Under the pieces are notes generated by a model, which was given only the letters and a program-made list of their open reading frames with translations, had not been told where the DNA came from and made no database searches. Of a stretch of DNA of 32,605 nt, positions 8,120 to 16,910 are shown piece after piece. Origin of the DNA: Gemmatimonadota bacterium (lineage in GTDB: Bacteria > Gemmatimonadota > Gemmatimonadetes > Gemmatimonadales > Gemmatimonadaceae); contig CANNKR010000004.1 in assembly GCA_947504615.1 (NCBI GenBank), positions 1-32,605 of the forward strand. The letters run 5' to 3'. Numbering within the stretch: position 1 is the first letter of the stretch; each line of letters opens with the position of its first letter. The position numbers and the translations under genes were made by a program.

Positions 8120-9250
8120 ATGCCCACGAAGTACGCGGCCATTACCGGTTGGGGCGACTGCATGCCGCCCGCCGTGCTCACGAACGACGATCTCTCGACC
8201 TTTCTCGAGACGAACGACGAGTGGATCACCTCGCGCACCGGCATGAAGGAACGCCGCATTTCGCACGTGACGGCGATGGAAATGGCGACGGTCGCCGCCT
8301 CGCGCGCGCTGGCCTGCGCCGGGCTCGATGCCGCGGACCTGGACCTCATCGTGTACGGCAGTTGCAGCTACGAGGAGCAGGTGCCCAACAGCTCGTCCGG
8401 GGTGCAACTGGGACTCGGCGCCAAGAACGCTGCCGCCATGGATATCAACACCGCCTGCACGAGCTTCCTCTACGGCCTCTCAGCCGCCACCGCGATGATC
8501 CGCACGGGGGTGGTGCGGAATGCGGTGGTGATCGGCGTGGAGCTCATCAGCCGGTACATGGACTGGAGCAATCGCAACGTCGCGGTGCTCTTTGGCGATG
8601 GCGCGGCCGCGGTGGTGCTGCAGGCCAGCGACAATGAGGAAGGGGTGATTGGCAGCGTGCTGGGATGCGACGCCGATGCGCGCGCCACGCTGCGCATCCG
8701 GGGATTCGGCTGTGGCTACGCACTCGAGAACGTGACGCTTGGCGACACGCTCTGGGACTTCGACGGCCCGCAGATCTTCAAGCGCGCGGTCCGCGGCATG
8801 AGTGACGCATCGGCCAAGGTGATGAGCCAGTGCGGCGTGACATCGGAGCAGATCGACTTGTGCATTCCGCACCAGGCGAACCTGCGGATCATCGAAGGAG
8901 TGGCCAAGTACGCCGGCGTCCCGATGGACAAGGTGATGCTGACGGTGCAGAAGTACGGGAACATGAGCGCAGCCACGGTGCCGGTGGCGCTGGTGGAGGC
9001 GCTGGAGACGGGGCGCGTGCAGCCCGGGTCGACGCTGCTGATGCCGGCATTCGGCGGCGGCCTGACGTTCTGCTCGCTCCTGGTGAAGTGGGGAGCGCGC
9101 ACGACGCCGCTGGGCACCTCGGATCGGCAGCTGCCGCCGGCCACCAAGACGGCGCTGGAGCTGGTGAACGAGATCCGGGCGGTGCAGGATCCGCACGGCC
9201 GCTCGCGCGAGGGACTCTTGGCGCCGGTGTTCGTGGAAAACCGTGTGTAG
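8120..9250 (+). CDS. Beta-ketoacyl-ACP synthase III (FabH-like)
   Basis: MPTKYAAITGWGDCMPPAVLTNDDLSTFLETNDEWITSRTGMKERRIS; active-site-type motifs INTACTSF, IPHQANLRII and GNMSAATVP. Confidence 0.93.
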   Translation: MPTKYAAITGWGDCMPPAVLTNDDLSTFLETNDEWITSRTGMKERRISHVTAMEMATVAASRALACAGLDAADLDLIVYGSCSYEEQVPNSSSGVQLGLGAKNAAAMDINTACTSFLYGLSAATAMIRTGVVRNAVVIGVELISRYMDWSNRNVAVLFGDGAAAVVLQASDNEEGVIGSVLGCDADARATLRIRGFGCGYALENVTLGDTLWDFDGPQIFKRAVRGMSDASAKVMSQCGVTSEQIDLCIPHQANLRIIEGVAKYAGVPMDKVMLTVQKYGNMSAATVPVALVEALETGRVQPGSTLLMPAFGGGLTFCSLLVKWGARTTPLGTSDRQLPPATKTALELVNEIRAVQDPHGRSREGLLAPVFVENRV

Positions 9251-9259
9251 ACGCCAACA

Positions 9260-9414
9260 TCGAGTCGTTGAACACGGAGACCGGAGTCGCACAGAGGGCC
9301 ACGGAGGACGGCAACAACATTAAAGGGGTCGTGGCGGAGAGTACTGTCCGCCGCGACCCCTTTTCTGTTGTCGTACTCCGTGGCCCTCCGCGCCCCTCCG
9401 GTCTCCGTGTTGAA
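9260..9414. repeat. Palindromic intergenic element, copy C
   Basis: atcgagtcgttgaacacggagaccggagtcgcacagagggccacggaggacggcaacaac ... gttgtcgtactccgtggccctccgcgcccctccggtctccgtgttgaaa. Confidence 0.95.
9325..9364. terminator. Terminator-like hairpin at the core of element C
   Basis: GGGGTCGTGGCGGA (9325-9338) / TCCGCCGCGACCCC (9347-9360), followed by TTTT; preceded by AAA, so U-rich on the other strand as well. Confidence 0.55.
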
Positions 9415-9447
9415 AATACCAAACCCAGCAATGACGACATGCCGGGA

Positions 9448-9604
9448 TCGAGTCGTTGAACACGGAGACCGGAGTCGCACAGAGGGCCACGGAGGACGGC
9501 AACAACATTAACGGGGGTCGTGGCGGAGAGTACTGTCCGCCACGACCCCTTTTCTGTTGTCGTACTCCGCGGCCCTCCGCGCCCCTCCGGTCTCCGTGTT
9601 GAAC
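9448..9604. repeat. Palindromic intergenic element, copy D (188 bp downstream of C, near-identical)
   Basis: atcgagtcgttgaacacggagaccggagtcgcacagagggccacggaggacggcaacaacatta ... tccgcggccctccgcgcccctccggtctccgtgttgaa. Confidence 0.95.
9514..9553. terminator. Terminator-like hairpin at the core of element D
   Basis: GGGGTCGTGGCGGA (9514-9527) / TCCGCCACGACCCC (9536-9549), perfect 14 bp stem followed by TTTT. Confidence 0.55.
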
Positions 9605-9619
9605 AAACCAAACCCAGCG

Positions 9620-11212
9620 TCACCCGCGCGCCATCGGCACCTGCGCCATGGCGTGCTCCGCCAGCGCCGTGATGGTCAGCGACGGATTCACCCCCGGGTT
9701 GCCCGGCATCGCCGCACCATCGCAGATCATCATGTTCTCGTAGCCGAACACGCGATGATTGCGATCCACCACGCCGCGCGAGGCATCGGCCCCGATGGCC
9801 GCGCCTCCGAGGATGTGCGCCGTGGTCGGGATGTTCGCCGCCGCCTCGAGCACGCCGCTCTGCGCTATGCCGCCGGTGTGCCGCGCCAGGAACTCGGCCG
9901 CCTCGTTGGCCTTCGGGATGAACGTCGGATTCGGCTTCTCGGGATCCTGCTCCGTCCCGATCGTCCAGCCGCGGCCAAACCACTTCCGCCGCGCGCGAAA
10001 CGCCATCGCGTTGTCACGCGACTGCATCACCAGGAAGATCAGCGTACGCTTGCTCCACCCGAACGGCCATCGACCGCGCACGAAGCGCAGCGGATGCCGC
10101 ACAATCTCGCGCAGCAGCATCAGGGGGCGCGTCAGGCGCGTGCCATCGCCGGTGAGCGGAGCCAGCAGCAGCGTCATGAAGTCGCCGTGCTTGCCGTACG
10201 TGCAGAACTCGATGTGCGTGTCGTGATCGGGGTGAATGCTGGCGCTGATCGCGACGTCGGACCACGGCAGCAACGTGTCATCGGGGAGCGTCACCGCCAG
10301 GATGGACTCGCTGTTCGTCCGCACGAGTTCGCCCAGGCGATCGCTGATCCTGGGCAGCGACCCGCCATGCTTCAGCGTCGCCAGCAGTTCGCCGGTGCCC
10401 AGCGCGCCCGCGGCAAAGACCACGCCGCGCGCCGTGAAGGTGCGCCGACGCTTGTCGAACCAGGCGCCCGGACGCTCGGTGGTGACCACATACCCTTCAC
10501 TGCCGTCGGCCGCCCCGATGGGGCGCACGTCCACCACGCCGTGCTCGGCGAAGACCGTGGCTCCCTTCCGCTCAGCGAACCAGAGGTAGTTCTTGAGTAG
10601 CGTGTTCTTGGCCCCCACACGGCACCCCACCATGCAGGCGCCGCACCGCGTGCACCCGGTGCGCGACGGGCCTTCGCCGCCAAAGTACGGATCGGGCACC
10701 TCCACGTCTGGCTTGCCGAAGAAGACCCCGACGGGGGTGCGCGTGAAGGTATCCTCCACGCCGAAATGCCCGGCCACCGCCTTCAGCAACTCCTGCCCAT
10801 CGGTGGCGAAGGGAACCGTCTGCACACCCAGCATGCGTTCGGCCGTGTCGTAGTGCGGCTGCAACTCGGCGCTCCAGTCGGCCAGGTCCTTCCACTGCGG
10901 GTTCGCGAAGAACGCAGGTTTGGCGCGATACAGCGTATTGGCATACACGGCGCTGCCGCCGCCCACCGCCGAACCGCTGGCGATGAACACGTCCTTGAAC
11001 GCGGTGAGGCGAAAAATTCCGCGAAGGCCCAGCGACGGCAGCCAGAGAAAACGACGCAGGTCCCAGGTCGACTTGGCATACTGATGATCCGCATGCCGAC
11101 GCCCCGCCTCGAGCACGGCCACCGTGTAGCCTTTTTCCGACAGGCGCAGCGCCGAGACGCTTCCGCCAAAGCCGGAACCCACGATGATCCAGTCGAAGTC
11201 GAAGGTCGTCAT
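9620..11212 (-). CDS. GMC-family FAD-dependent oxidoreductase (cholesterol-oxidase-like)
   Basis: MTTFDFDWIIVGSGFGGSVSALRLSEKGYTVAVLEAGRR (FAD-binding GxGxxG) and TGCTRCGACMVGCRVGAKNTLLKNYL. The ORF track start at 11806 runs into the upstream gene; the real start is probably 11212. Confidence 0.93.
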   Translation of the reverse strand: MTTFDFDWIIVGSGFGGSVSALRLSEKGYTVAVLEAGRRHADHQYAKSTWDLRRFLWLPSLGLRGIFRLTAFKDVFIASGSAVGGGSAVYANTLYRAKPAFFANPQWKDLADWSAELQPHYDTAERMLGVQTVPFATDGQELLKAVAGHFGVEDTFTRTPVGVFFGKPDVEVPDPYFGGEGPSRTGCTRCGACMVGCRVGAKNTLLKNYLWFAERKGATVFAEHGVVDVRPIGAADGSEGYVVTTERPGAWFDKRRRTFTARGVVFAAGALGTGELLATLKHGGSLPRISDRLGELVRTNSESILAVTLPDDTLLPWSDVAISASIHPDHDTHIEFCTYGKHGDFMTLLLAPLTGDGTRLTRPLMLLREIVRHPLRFVRGRWPFGWSKRTLIFLVMQSRDNAMAFRARRKWFGRGWTIGTEQDPEKPNPTFIPKANEAAEFLARHTGGIAQSGVLEAAANIPTTAHILGGAAIGADASRGVVDRNHRVFGYENMMICDGAAMPGNPGVNPSLTITALAEHAMAQVPMARG

Positions 11213-12543
11213 CGGAAGGTGGCCTCGTCCATCGCCAGCACCGCGCCCAGCAGCACGTCGGCCCCGTTGGTGATGTCCCGGGGACGCGAAAACTCGCGGG
11301 GCGAATGACTGATGCCGTCCACTGACGGAATGAAGATCATCCCCATGGGACAGACGCGCGCCAGATTCTGCGCATCGTGCCCCGCGCCACTCGGCAGGCT
11401 CATCGTGGCGAAGCCCCGCGTGGCTGCGGCAGCCCCGATGATCGTGCGCACGCCGGCATCGCACCGCGCCGACTCGTGCGTGACGAACTCGTGGTAGCTG
11501 AAGGTCGTCCCGTTCCGCGCGCCGATCTTCTGCGACTCGGCGACGATCGCCTCGTACAGCGTCTGGATCTTCCGGTCGTCGAGGTCGCGCAGTTCGAGCG
11601 TGCACGTCACCTTGCCCGGCACGACGTTGGGCGCGCCGGGAAAGGCCTGGATACGACCGACCGTCCCCACCTGCCGCCCCGACTCGGCGGTGACGATGCG
11701 ATTGACCATCTCGGTGAAGCGCGCGGCGGCGAGCATCGCGTCGCGTCGTTCGTTCATGGGCGTGGTGCCGGCGTGATTGGCGAAGCCGTCGATGGTCACG
11801 TCCCATTCGCGCAGGCCCACGATCCCCTCGACGACGCCGATGTCGAGCTTCTGGCGATCAAGGAGGCCGCCCTGTTCGATGTGCAGTTCGAGGTAGCCGT
11901 GCACGTCACCCTTGCGCAGCCGCGCGGCGGCGAGCTTCGTCGGGTCGCCGCCGAGGTACCGAATGCCGTCGCCGATGCTCTTGCCGCTGCGAGCCACGGT
12001 CGAGAGTTCGGTGCCCGCCACGTCGGCCGTCACGAGATGACTCCCCCACGTGCCGCCCTCCTCGTTCTGCCAGCAGACCACCCAGAGCGGATGCCTGGTG
12101 GTCACTCCCTGCTCGGCGAAGGTGCGCGCCACCTCGATGGCGGCGAGCGTCCCCACGTTGCCATCGAAGTTGCCGCCCTCGGGGACCGAGTCCACGTGCG
12201 ATCCGAATATGATCGGTGCGGCGGAAGCGTCGGCCCCGGCGCGCTTGCCGTAGATGTTGCCGGCAGCATCGACGACGACGGTGAGTTTCGCCTCGAGCAT
12301 CCGTTGCGTGACGAAGGCGCGCGCGGCGAGATCGGCCTCGCCATACGCCAGACGGGTGACGCCCCCGGCCGGGTTCCGGCCGAACTCGCTGATGGCGGTC
12401 AGCCACCCGTTGAGGCGCTCGCCGTTGATGCGCGGCACGCGGGCGACCGGGGCGCCGCCGGTGGACGCAGCGCCCAGTCGGGCGCCCGGCACGGTAGCGA
12501 GCGCAGCGGCGGCAAGAGTGCGGGTAAAGTCGCGACGTTTCAT
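11209..12543 (-). CDS. M20-family Zn hydrolase (N-carbamoyl-L-amino acid hydrolase / allantoate amidohydrolase-like)
   Basis: SHVDSVPEGGNFDGNVGTLAAIEVARTF, WQNEEGGTWGSHLVTA and LELHIEQGGLLDRQ motifs; N-terminus MKRRDFTRTLAAAALATVPGARLGAAS is Tat-like. Stop overlaps the GMC start as ATGA. Confidence 0.92.
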   Translation of the reverse strand: MKRRDFTRTLAAAALATVPGARLGAASTGGAPVARVPRINGERLNGWLTAISEFGRNPAGGVTRLAYGEADLAARAFVTQRMLEAKLTVVVDAAGNIYGKRAGADASAAPIIFGSHVDSVPEGGNFDGNVGTLAAIEVARTFAEQGVTTRHPLWVVCWQNEEGGTWGSHLVTADVAGTELSTVARSGKSIGDGIRYLGGDPTKLAAARLRKGDVHGYLELHIEQGGLLDRQKLDIGVVEGIVGLREWDVTIDGFANHAGTTPMNERRDAMLAAARFTEMVNRIVTAESGRQVGTVGRIQAFPGAPNVVPGKVTCTLELRDLDDRKIQTLYEAIVAESQKIGARNGTTFSYHEFVTHESARCDAGVRTIIGAAAATRGFATMSLPSGAGHDAQNLARVCPMGMIFIPSVDGISHSPREFSRPRDITNGADVLLGAVLAMDEATFR

Positions 12544-12731
12544 GGGGCTCGTGGGGTGGCGGGGGCTGGCGTGCTAGAATGTACGCGTCCGGGCTCGGTC
12601 GTGCGTTCGGGAGCGGGCTCACTCGCAACGCCCGCAGAAGGGATAGATTCCCTGCTGGTCAGATGCCGAGGCGAGCGTTTGCGTCGACAGCTCGCAACTT
12701 CCTTCGACCGGTCCGTGGACCAAACCCCGAC

Positions 12732-14306
12732 ATGCCACCGCTGCGCACTCCAGAAATCCTCATCGTCGAGGCAGATGCCACGCGGTCGGCGCACCTGGCC
12801 GATGTTCTGCGCGACGGCGACGTCACGCCGAACATCACGATCCTGCGCGATTTCGACGCCGCCCGCCGCCACCTCCTCGACGGCACGCGCCCGGTGCCGG
12901 ATCTCGTGGTGGTCGATCTCGAATTGCCCGCCGATGAAGGGCCGGCGCTGCTCGCCTGGCTGCGCGCCACCCCCGCACTGGCCATTGTCCCGCTCATCGT
13001 AACGGGCCCTCCCGGGCAGTCGCGCGAGTCGAACGAAGCGCGTGCGGCGCTGAGCGCCACGACGACGTTCATCGAACGACCCGTCGTGGTGCCGCCGTTC
13101 CTGTCGACGGTGCGTGAACTGCTGGCCACCAAGCATGCCGTCGATCGCGCGACGCGGCCCGTCCGGGCCCACGCGGATCCCGAGGATGCAGTGCACCCGG
13201 TGGTCGCGGTCCGGCGCGCGCTGGCCGCGGGCTGGCTCTGGGGGACCATCGGGTTTGTCCTGGGCACGCTGTTGCTGATCGGGCCCGTGCAATGGATGGT
13301 GGGACTCGTTCGCCGGCTCGGCTGGCCGTCTGGGGTGGAGCGCACCTTCGTGATCCTGCTGGTGCTCGTGCTGCTGGCGCTCGTCACCGCGACCACCGCC
13401 GTCGTCCGGCGTCGCACGCCAACGCGACGCGGACGTCTCATCGCGGTCATCGCCTGGTCCGTGGGCGCCGCCGTGACCCTGGGGGCGTGGCTCACCCCCG
13501 GCGCGCTCAACCGACTGATCGCCGACGCACCCGTGCTGGAAAGCGTCTACTTCGAGAACGGGGCGCGTTTCGACTTCGGCGCGTTCCCGGCCGAGGGATC
13601 GTTTCCGCGGCTGCGCCGTCAGGGATACACGGCGGTCGTCTCGCTGCTTCATCCGGCCATCATCCCCTTTGAGCCGCGGATGCTGCAGACGGAACGGAGC
13701 GGCGCCGAAAAATCGAAGCTTCGGCTGATCGGGGCCCCGATGTTCCCTTGGATCCTGGGGAACGAGGAGAGCCTGCAGCAGCTCCTGGTGCTGTCCACAC
13801 AGAAGGACGCACGGTTCTACGTGCACTGTTATCTGGGGCGCGACCGCGTGCGCATGGTCCAGCGATTCCTGGTGGCGAGCGGTGGGCGCACGTCCGTGCG
13901 CCTGCCGGTGTTCTCTGCGGACGTGCACATGGAACGCGGACCCGTCACGGCCCTCGGTGACAGCGTCTTTCTTGGCCCCGCGCCAACGGAGGACGAGCTC
14001 GTGGCCGTCATTCTCGCGCGCGGCGTGCGCTCGGTGGTGGCGATGCTTTCGGACACCGATACCGCGGAGGTGGCGCTGGCAGCCCACGAGAAGTCAGCGC
14101 TGGCGCCCTTCGGCGTCACGGTGACGACGATCAACACGCGCAGCACCGGGAACGATGCGGCGGCCGTGCGCACCGCGGTGGAGAAAGCGCGCGCCCAACT
14201 GCGCCCGACCTACGTGCACGCCTACCGGAATGACGGGGCGGGTCGCAGCGAGGCCTTCCGGCTCGAGTGGATCCGCACGTCGACTCCAACCGCTCCGCCG
14301 CGCTGA
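12732..14306 (+). CDS. Receiver-like domain + transmembrane segments + tandem dual-specificity-phosphatase-like domains
   Basis: EILIVEADATRS...DLVVVDLELPADEG...VPLIVTGP (receiver-like); hydrophobic helices WLWGTIGFVLGTLLLIGPVQWMVGLV, FVILLVLVLLALVTATTAVV and LIAVIAWSVGAAVTLGAWL; RFYVHCYLGRDRVRM (CX5R). ORF track start is 12579; ATG at 12732 is preferred because the receiver fold begins there. Confidence 0.8.
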   Translation: MPPLRTPEILIVEADATRSAHLADVLRDGDVTPNITILRDFDAARRHLLDGTRPVPDLVVVDLELPADEGPALLAWLRATPALAIVPLIVTGPPGQSRESNEARAALSATTTFIERPVVVPPFLSTVRELLATKHAVDRATRPVRAHADPEDAVHPVVAVRRALAAGWLWGTIGFVLGTLLLIGPVQWMVGLVRRLGWPSGVERTFVILLVLVLLALVTATTAVVRRRTPTRRGRLIAVIAWSVGAAVTLGAWLTPGALNRLIADAPVLESVYFENGARFDFGAFPAEGSFPRLRRQGYTAVVSLLHPAIIPFEPRMLQTERSGAEKSKLRLIGAPMFPWILGNEESLQQLLVLSTQKDARFYVHCYLGRDRVRMVQRFLVASGGRTSVRLPVFSADVHMERGPVTALGDSVFLGPAPTEDELVAVILARGVRSVVAMLSDTDTAEVALAAHEKSALAPFGVTVTTINTRSTGNDAAAVRTAVEKARAQLRPTYVHAYRNDGAGRSEAFRLEWIRTSTPTAPPR

Positions 14307-14338
14307 CGTCGGTGACCACCGGCGGCAGTGCGCGCCGG

Positions 14339-15049
14339 CTACGCCTTGGGCTTCCGGCCGCGCCCGCCGCGGCTCCGCTTCTTCTTGGGTGCGGAAGCCT
14401 TGGGCGCAGGCCCCTTGGGCGCGGACGCCCTGGGCGCAGGCACCTTGGCGGCGGGAACCACATGTGCCACATGCGCCACGGGCGCGGACCTGACGACGTG
14501 CGCCGCGACGACCGGCGAGCTGTCGTCGAGGTACGGTGACGCATTCCGGCCAACGTCGCCAAAGATCTCGGCGGCCGTCTTGCGCTTCGCCATCCGCTTC
14601 TTGTGCGGGATGGTGTGCAACACCGGACGCTGCTCGGGCGGCAGCAGATCCTTGACCATCTCGACGAGTTGATGGCTGAGGTGCTGGCCGTACTTGTACA
14701 GCGCGATCACGCGCTTCTTGCCACCGAGCAGAAAGGCGAGGATCGCCTGGTCTTTCTTGGCCGCATTGCACGCCTTGCAGCACAGCACCAGGTTGTCGCG
14801 CCGATCATACGCCGTCTGTCCGCGACGGGGGGTGACGTGGTCGAGCGTCACCGCGCGGATGGGGATGACGCTTTCGCAATACGCGCAGACGGGCCCGTGC
14901 TGCTCGAGCAGCCATTCCCGGGTGTCGGTGTACGCGGCCCGGCCCGTGGGGACGGACGTCAGGGTGACCTTGGGCGCGGCGGCGTAGGCGCTTCCCTTGC
15001 CGCGGCGGGAACGGCGGCGGCGGGCGCCGCCTGACGGTGTGGCAGGCAT
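14339..15049 (-). CDS. HNH endonuclease with Ala/Pro/Lys-rich C-terminal tail
   Basis: CAYCESVIPIRAVTLDHVTPRRGQTAYDRRDNLVLCCKACNAAK = HNH/zinc motif; tail AAKVPAPRASAPKGPAPKASAPKKKRSRGGRGRKPKA. Confidence 0.9.
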   Translation of the reverse strand: MPATPSGGARRRRSRRGKGSAYAAAPKVTLTSVPTGRAAYTDTREWLLEQHGPVCAYCESVIPIRAVTLDHVTPRRGQTAYDRRDNLVLCCKACNAAKKDQAILAFLLGGKKRVIALYKYGQHLSHQLVEMVKDLLPPEQRPVLHTIPHKKRMAKRKTAAEIFGDVGRNASPYLDDSSPVVAAHVVRSAPVAHVAHVVPAAKVPAPRASAPKGPAPKASAPKKKRSRGGRGRKPKA

Positions 15050-15314
15050 CTATTGGTCGGTGCGCGGCATCAGCATGGTGCAAGGAAGATACGCGCAGGG
15101 GGGCCACGTGCATAGGAACGCCGTGGCGGGCATGGTGGCCGGCGCGGTGGAAGGCGCGGGGGGCCGGCGCGGGACCGGCGCGTGCCTGATGGGCGCGAGC
15201 GGTGGGGGCGACACGTCCCTGCCCGAGTGACGGACACGAACCAAACGTCCCCCTGTCGTGACGTTCTGTCCATTCAAAGGGGCCGGAAATGGGTTCCAGC
15301 ACCGTAAAGCGAGC

Positions 15315-15328
15315 GGCACGACCATTGC
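15315..15328 (+). promoter_or_regulatory. Putative sigma-54 (-24/-12) promoter for the aldehyde dehydrogenase operon
   Basis: cGGCACGACCATTGCc: GG-N10-GC spacing with close match to TGGCACG-N4-TTGC, ~60 bp upstream of ATG 15389. Confidence 0.6.
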
Positions 15329-15388
15329 CTTTGATAACGAGCGCTCAGGAGTCCCCCGATCTCCATCACCCGTGCGAGGGCATCTCGA

Positions 15389-16909
15389 ATGATCTACTCC
15401 GCTCCAGGCACCACCGGCGCCAAGGTCCAGTTCAAGGCCAGGTACGACAACTTCATCGGCGGCCGCTGGACGCCACCGGTCAAAGGCCAGTACTTCGACA
15501 ACGTCACCCCGATCACCGGCAAGACCTACTGCCAAGTGGCCCGTTCGTCTTCCGAGGACATCGAGCTGGCACTCGACGCCGCGCATGCCGCCGCAGATGC
15601 CTGGGGCAAGACGTCGGTGACGGAACGCGCGAAACTCCTGAACATCATCGCCGACCGCATCGACGCCAACCTGGAGCTCCTCGCCTACGCCGAGACGGTG
15701 GACAACGGCAAGCCGATCCGCGAGACGCTCAACGCCGACATTCCGCTCTCGTCCGACCACTTCCGCTACTTCGCCGGTTGCATCCGCGCGCAGGAAGGGT
15801 CGCTGGCCGAACTGGACGAGCACACGGTGGCCTACCACTTCCACGAGCCACTCGGCGTGGTCGGGCAGATCATCCCGTGGAACTTCCCGATCCTGATGGC
15901 CGCATGGAAAGTGGCGCCGGCGCTGGCCGCAGGAAACTGCGTGGTGCTGAAGCCCGCGGAGCAGACGCCGACGAGCATTTTGGTGCTGATGGAACTCATT
16001 GCCGACGTGCTGCCGCCGGGGGTGCTGAACATCGTGAATGGCTTTGGGCTCGAAGCCGGCAAGCCGCTGGCGTCGAACCGGCGCATCGCCAAGATCGCCT
16101 TCACCGGCGAGACAACGACGGGGCGGCTGATCATGCAGTACGCCAGCCAGAACCTCATTCCGGTGACGCTGGAACTCGGCGGCAAGTCGCCCAACGTGTT
16201 CTTTGCCGACGTGGCCGAGGCCGATGACGATTTCCTGGACAAGGCCATCGAGGGGTTCGTCCTGTTCGCCTTCAATCAGGGCGAGGTCTGCACCTCCCCC
16301 AGCCGCGCGCTGATCCAGGAATCGATCTACGACCAGTTCATGGAACGGGCGATCGCGCGCGTCGGCGCCATCAAGCAGGGCAACCCGCTGGACACCGACA
16401 CGATGCTCGGCGCGCAGGCGTCGCGCGAGCAGGTGGAGAAGATCATGTCGTACTTCGACATCGGGAAGCAGGAAGGCGCGCAGTGCCTCACGGGCGGCGC
16501 GCTCGCCACGATGAGCGGTGACCTCGCGGACGGCTTCTATGTGCAGCCCACGGTGCTGAAGGGGCACAACAAGATGCGCGTGTTCCAGGAAGAGATCTTC
16601 GGCCCCGTGGTGTCGGTGACGACGTTCAAGGACGAAGCCGAAGCGCTGGCCCTCGCCAACGACACGCTCTACGGGCTGGGCGCCGGCGTCTGGAGCCGCG
16701 ACGGCAACACGGCGTATCGGATGGGGCGCGGCATCAAGGCCGGACGTGTGTGGACCAACTGTTATCACGCGTATCCGGCGCACGCGGCCTTCGGCGGCTA
16801 CAAGCAGTCGGGCATTGGCCGCGAGACGCACAAGATGATGCTTGACCACTACCAGCAGACCAAGAACCTGCTGGTGAGCTACAGCCCCAAGAAGCTCGGT
16901 TTCTTCTAG
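15389..16909 (+). CDS. aldB: NAD-dependent aldehyde dehydrogenase, AldB/ExaC type
   Basis: [64 protein letters not shown] (catalytic Cys), ending [10 protein letters not shown]. Confidence 0.93.
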   Translation: MIYSAPGTTGAKVQFKARYDNFIGGRWTPPVKGQYFDNVTPITGKTYCQVARSSSEDIELALDAAHAAADAWGKTSVTERAKLLNIIADRIDANLELLAYAETVDNGKPIRETLNADIPLSSDHFRYFAGCIRAQEGSLAELDEHTVAYHFHEPLGVVGQIIPWNFPILMAAWKVAPALAAGNCVVLKPAEQTPTSILVLMELIADVLPPGVLNIVNGFGLEAGKPLASNRRIAKIAFTGETTTGRLIMQYASQNLIPVTLELGGKSPNVFFADVAEADDDFLDKAIEGFVLFAFNQGEVCTSPSRALIQESIYDQFMERAIARVGAIKQGNPLDTDTMLGAQASREQVEKIMSYFDIGKQEGAQCLTGGALATMSGDLADGFYVQPTVLKGHNKMRVFQEEIFGPVVSVTTFKDEAEALALANDTLYGLGAGVWSRDGNTAYRMGRGIKAGRVWTNCYHAYPAHAAFGGYKQSGIGRETHKMMLDHYQQTKNLLVSYSPKKLGFF

Positions 16910-16910
16910 G

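Noticed and set aside
11213-11806. N-terminal extension of the GMC ORF
   Set aside because: Overlaps the M20 hydrolase in another frame; canonical FAD-binding N-terminus starts at 11212.
12540-14087. 515 aa minus-strand ORF
   Set aside because: Antisense to the receiver/phosphatase CDS, rich in R/H/G/P without domain signal.
14328-14460. Collagen-like + strand peptide GAEALGAGPLGADALGAGTLAAG
   Set aside because: It is the complement of the Ala/Pro/Lys tail of the HNH gene.
14339-15049. HNH gene as part of a defence island
   Set aside because: No neighbouring restriction, toxin-antitoxin, Cas or other defence genes; flanked by metabolic genes.
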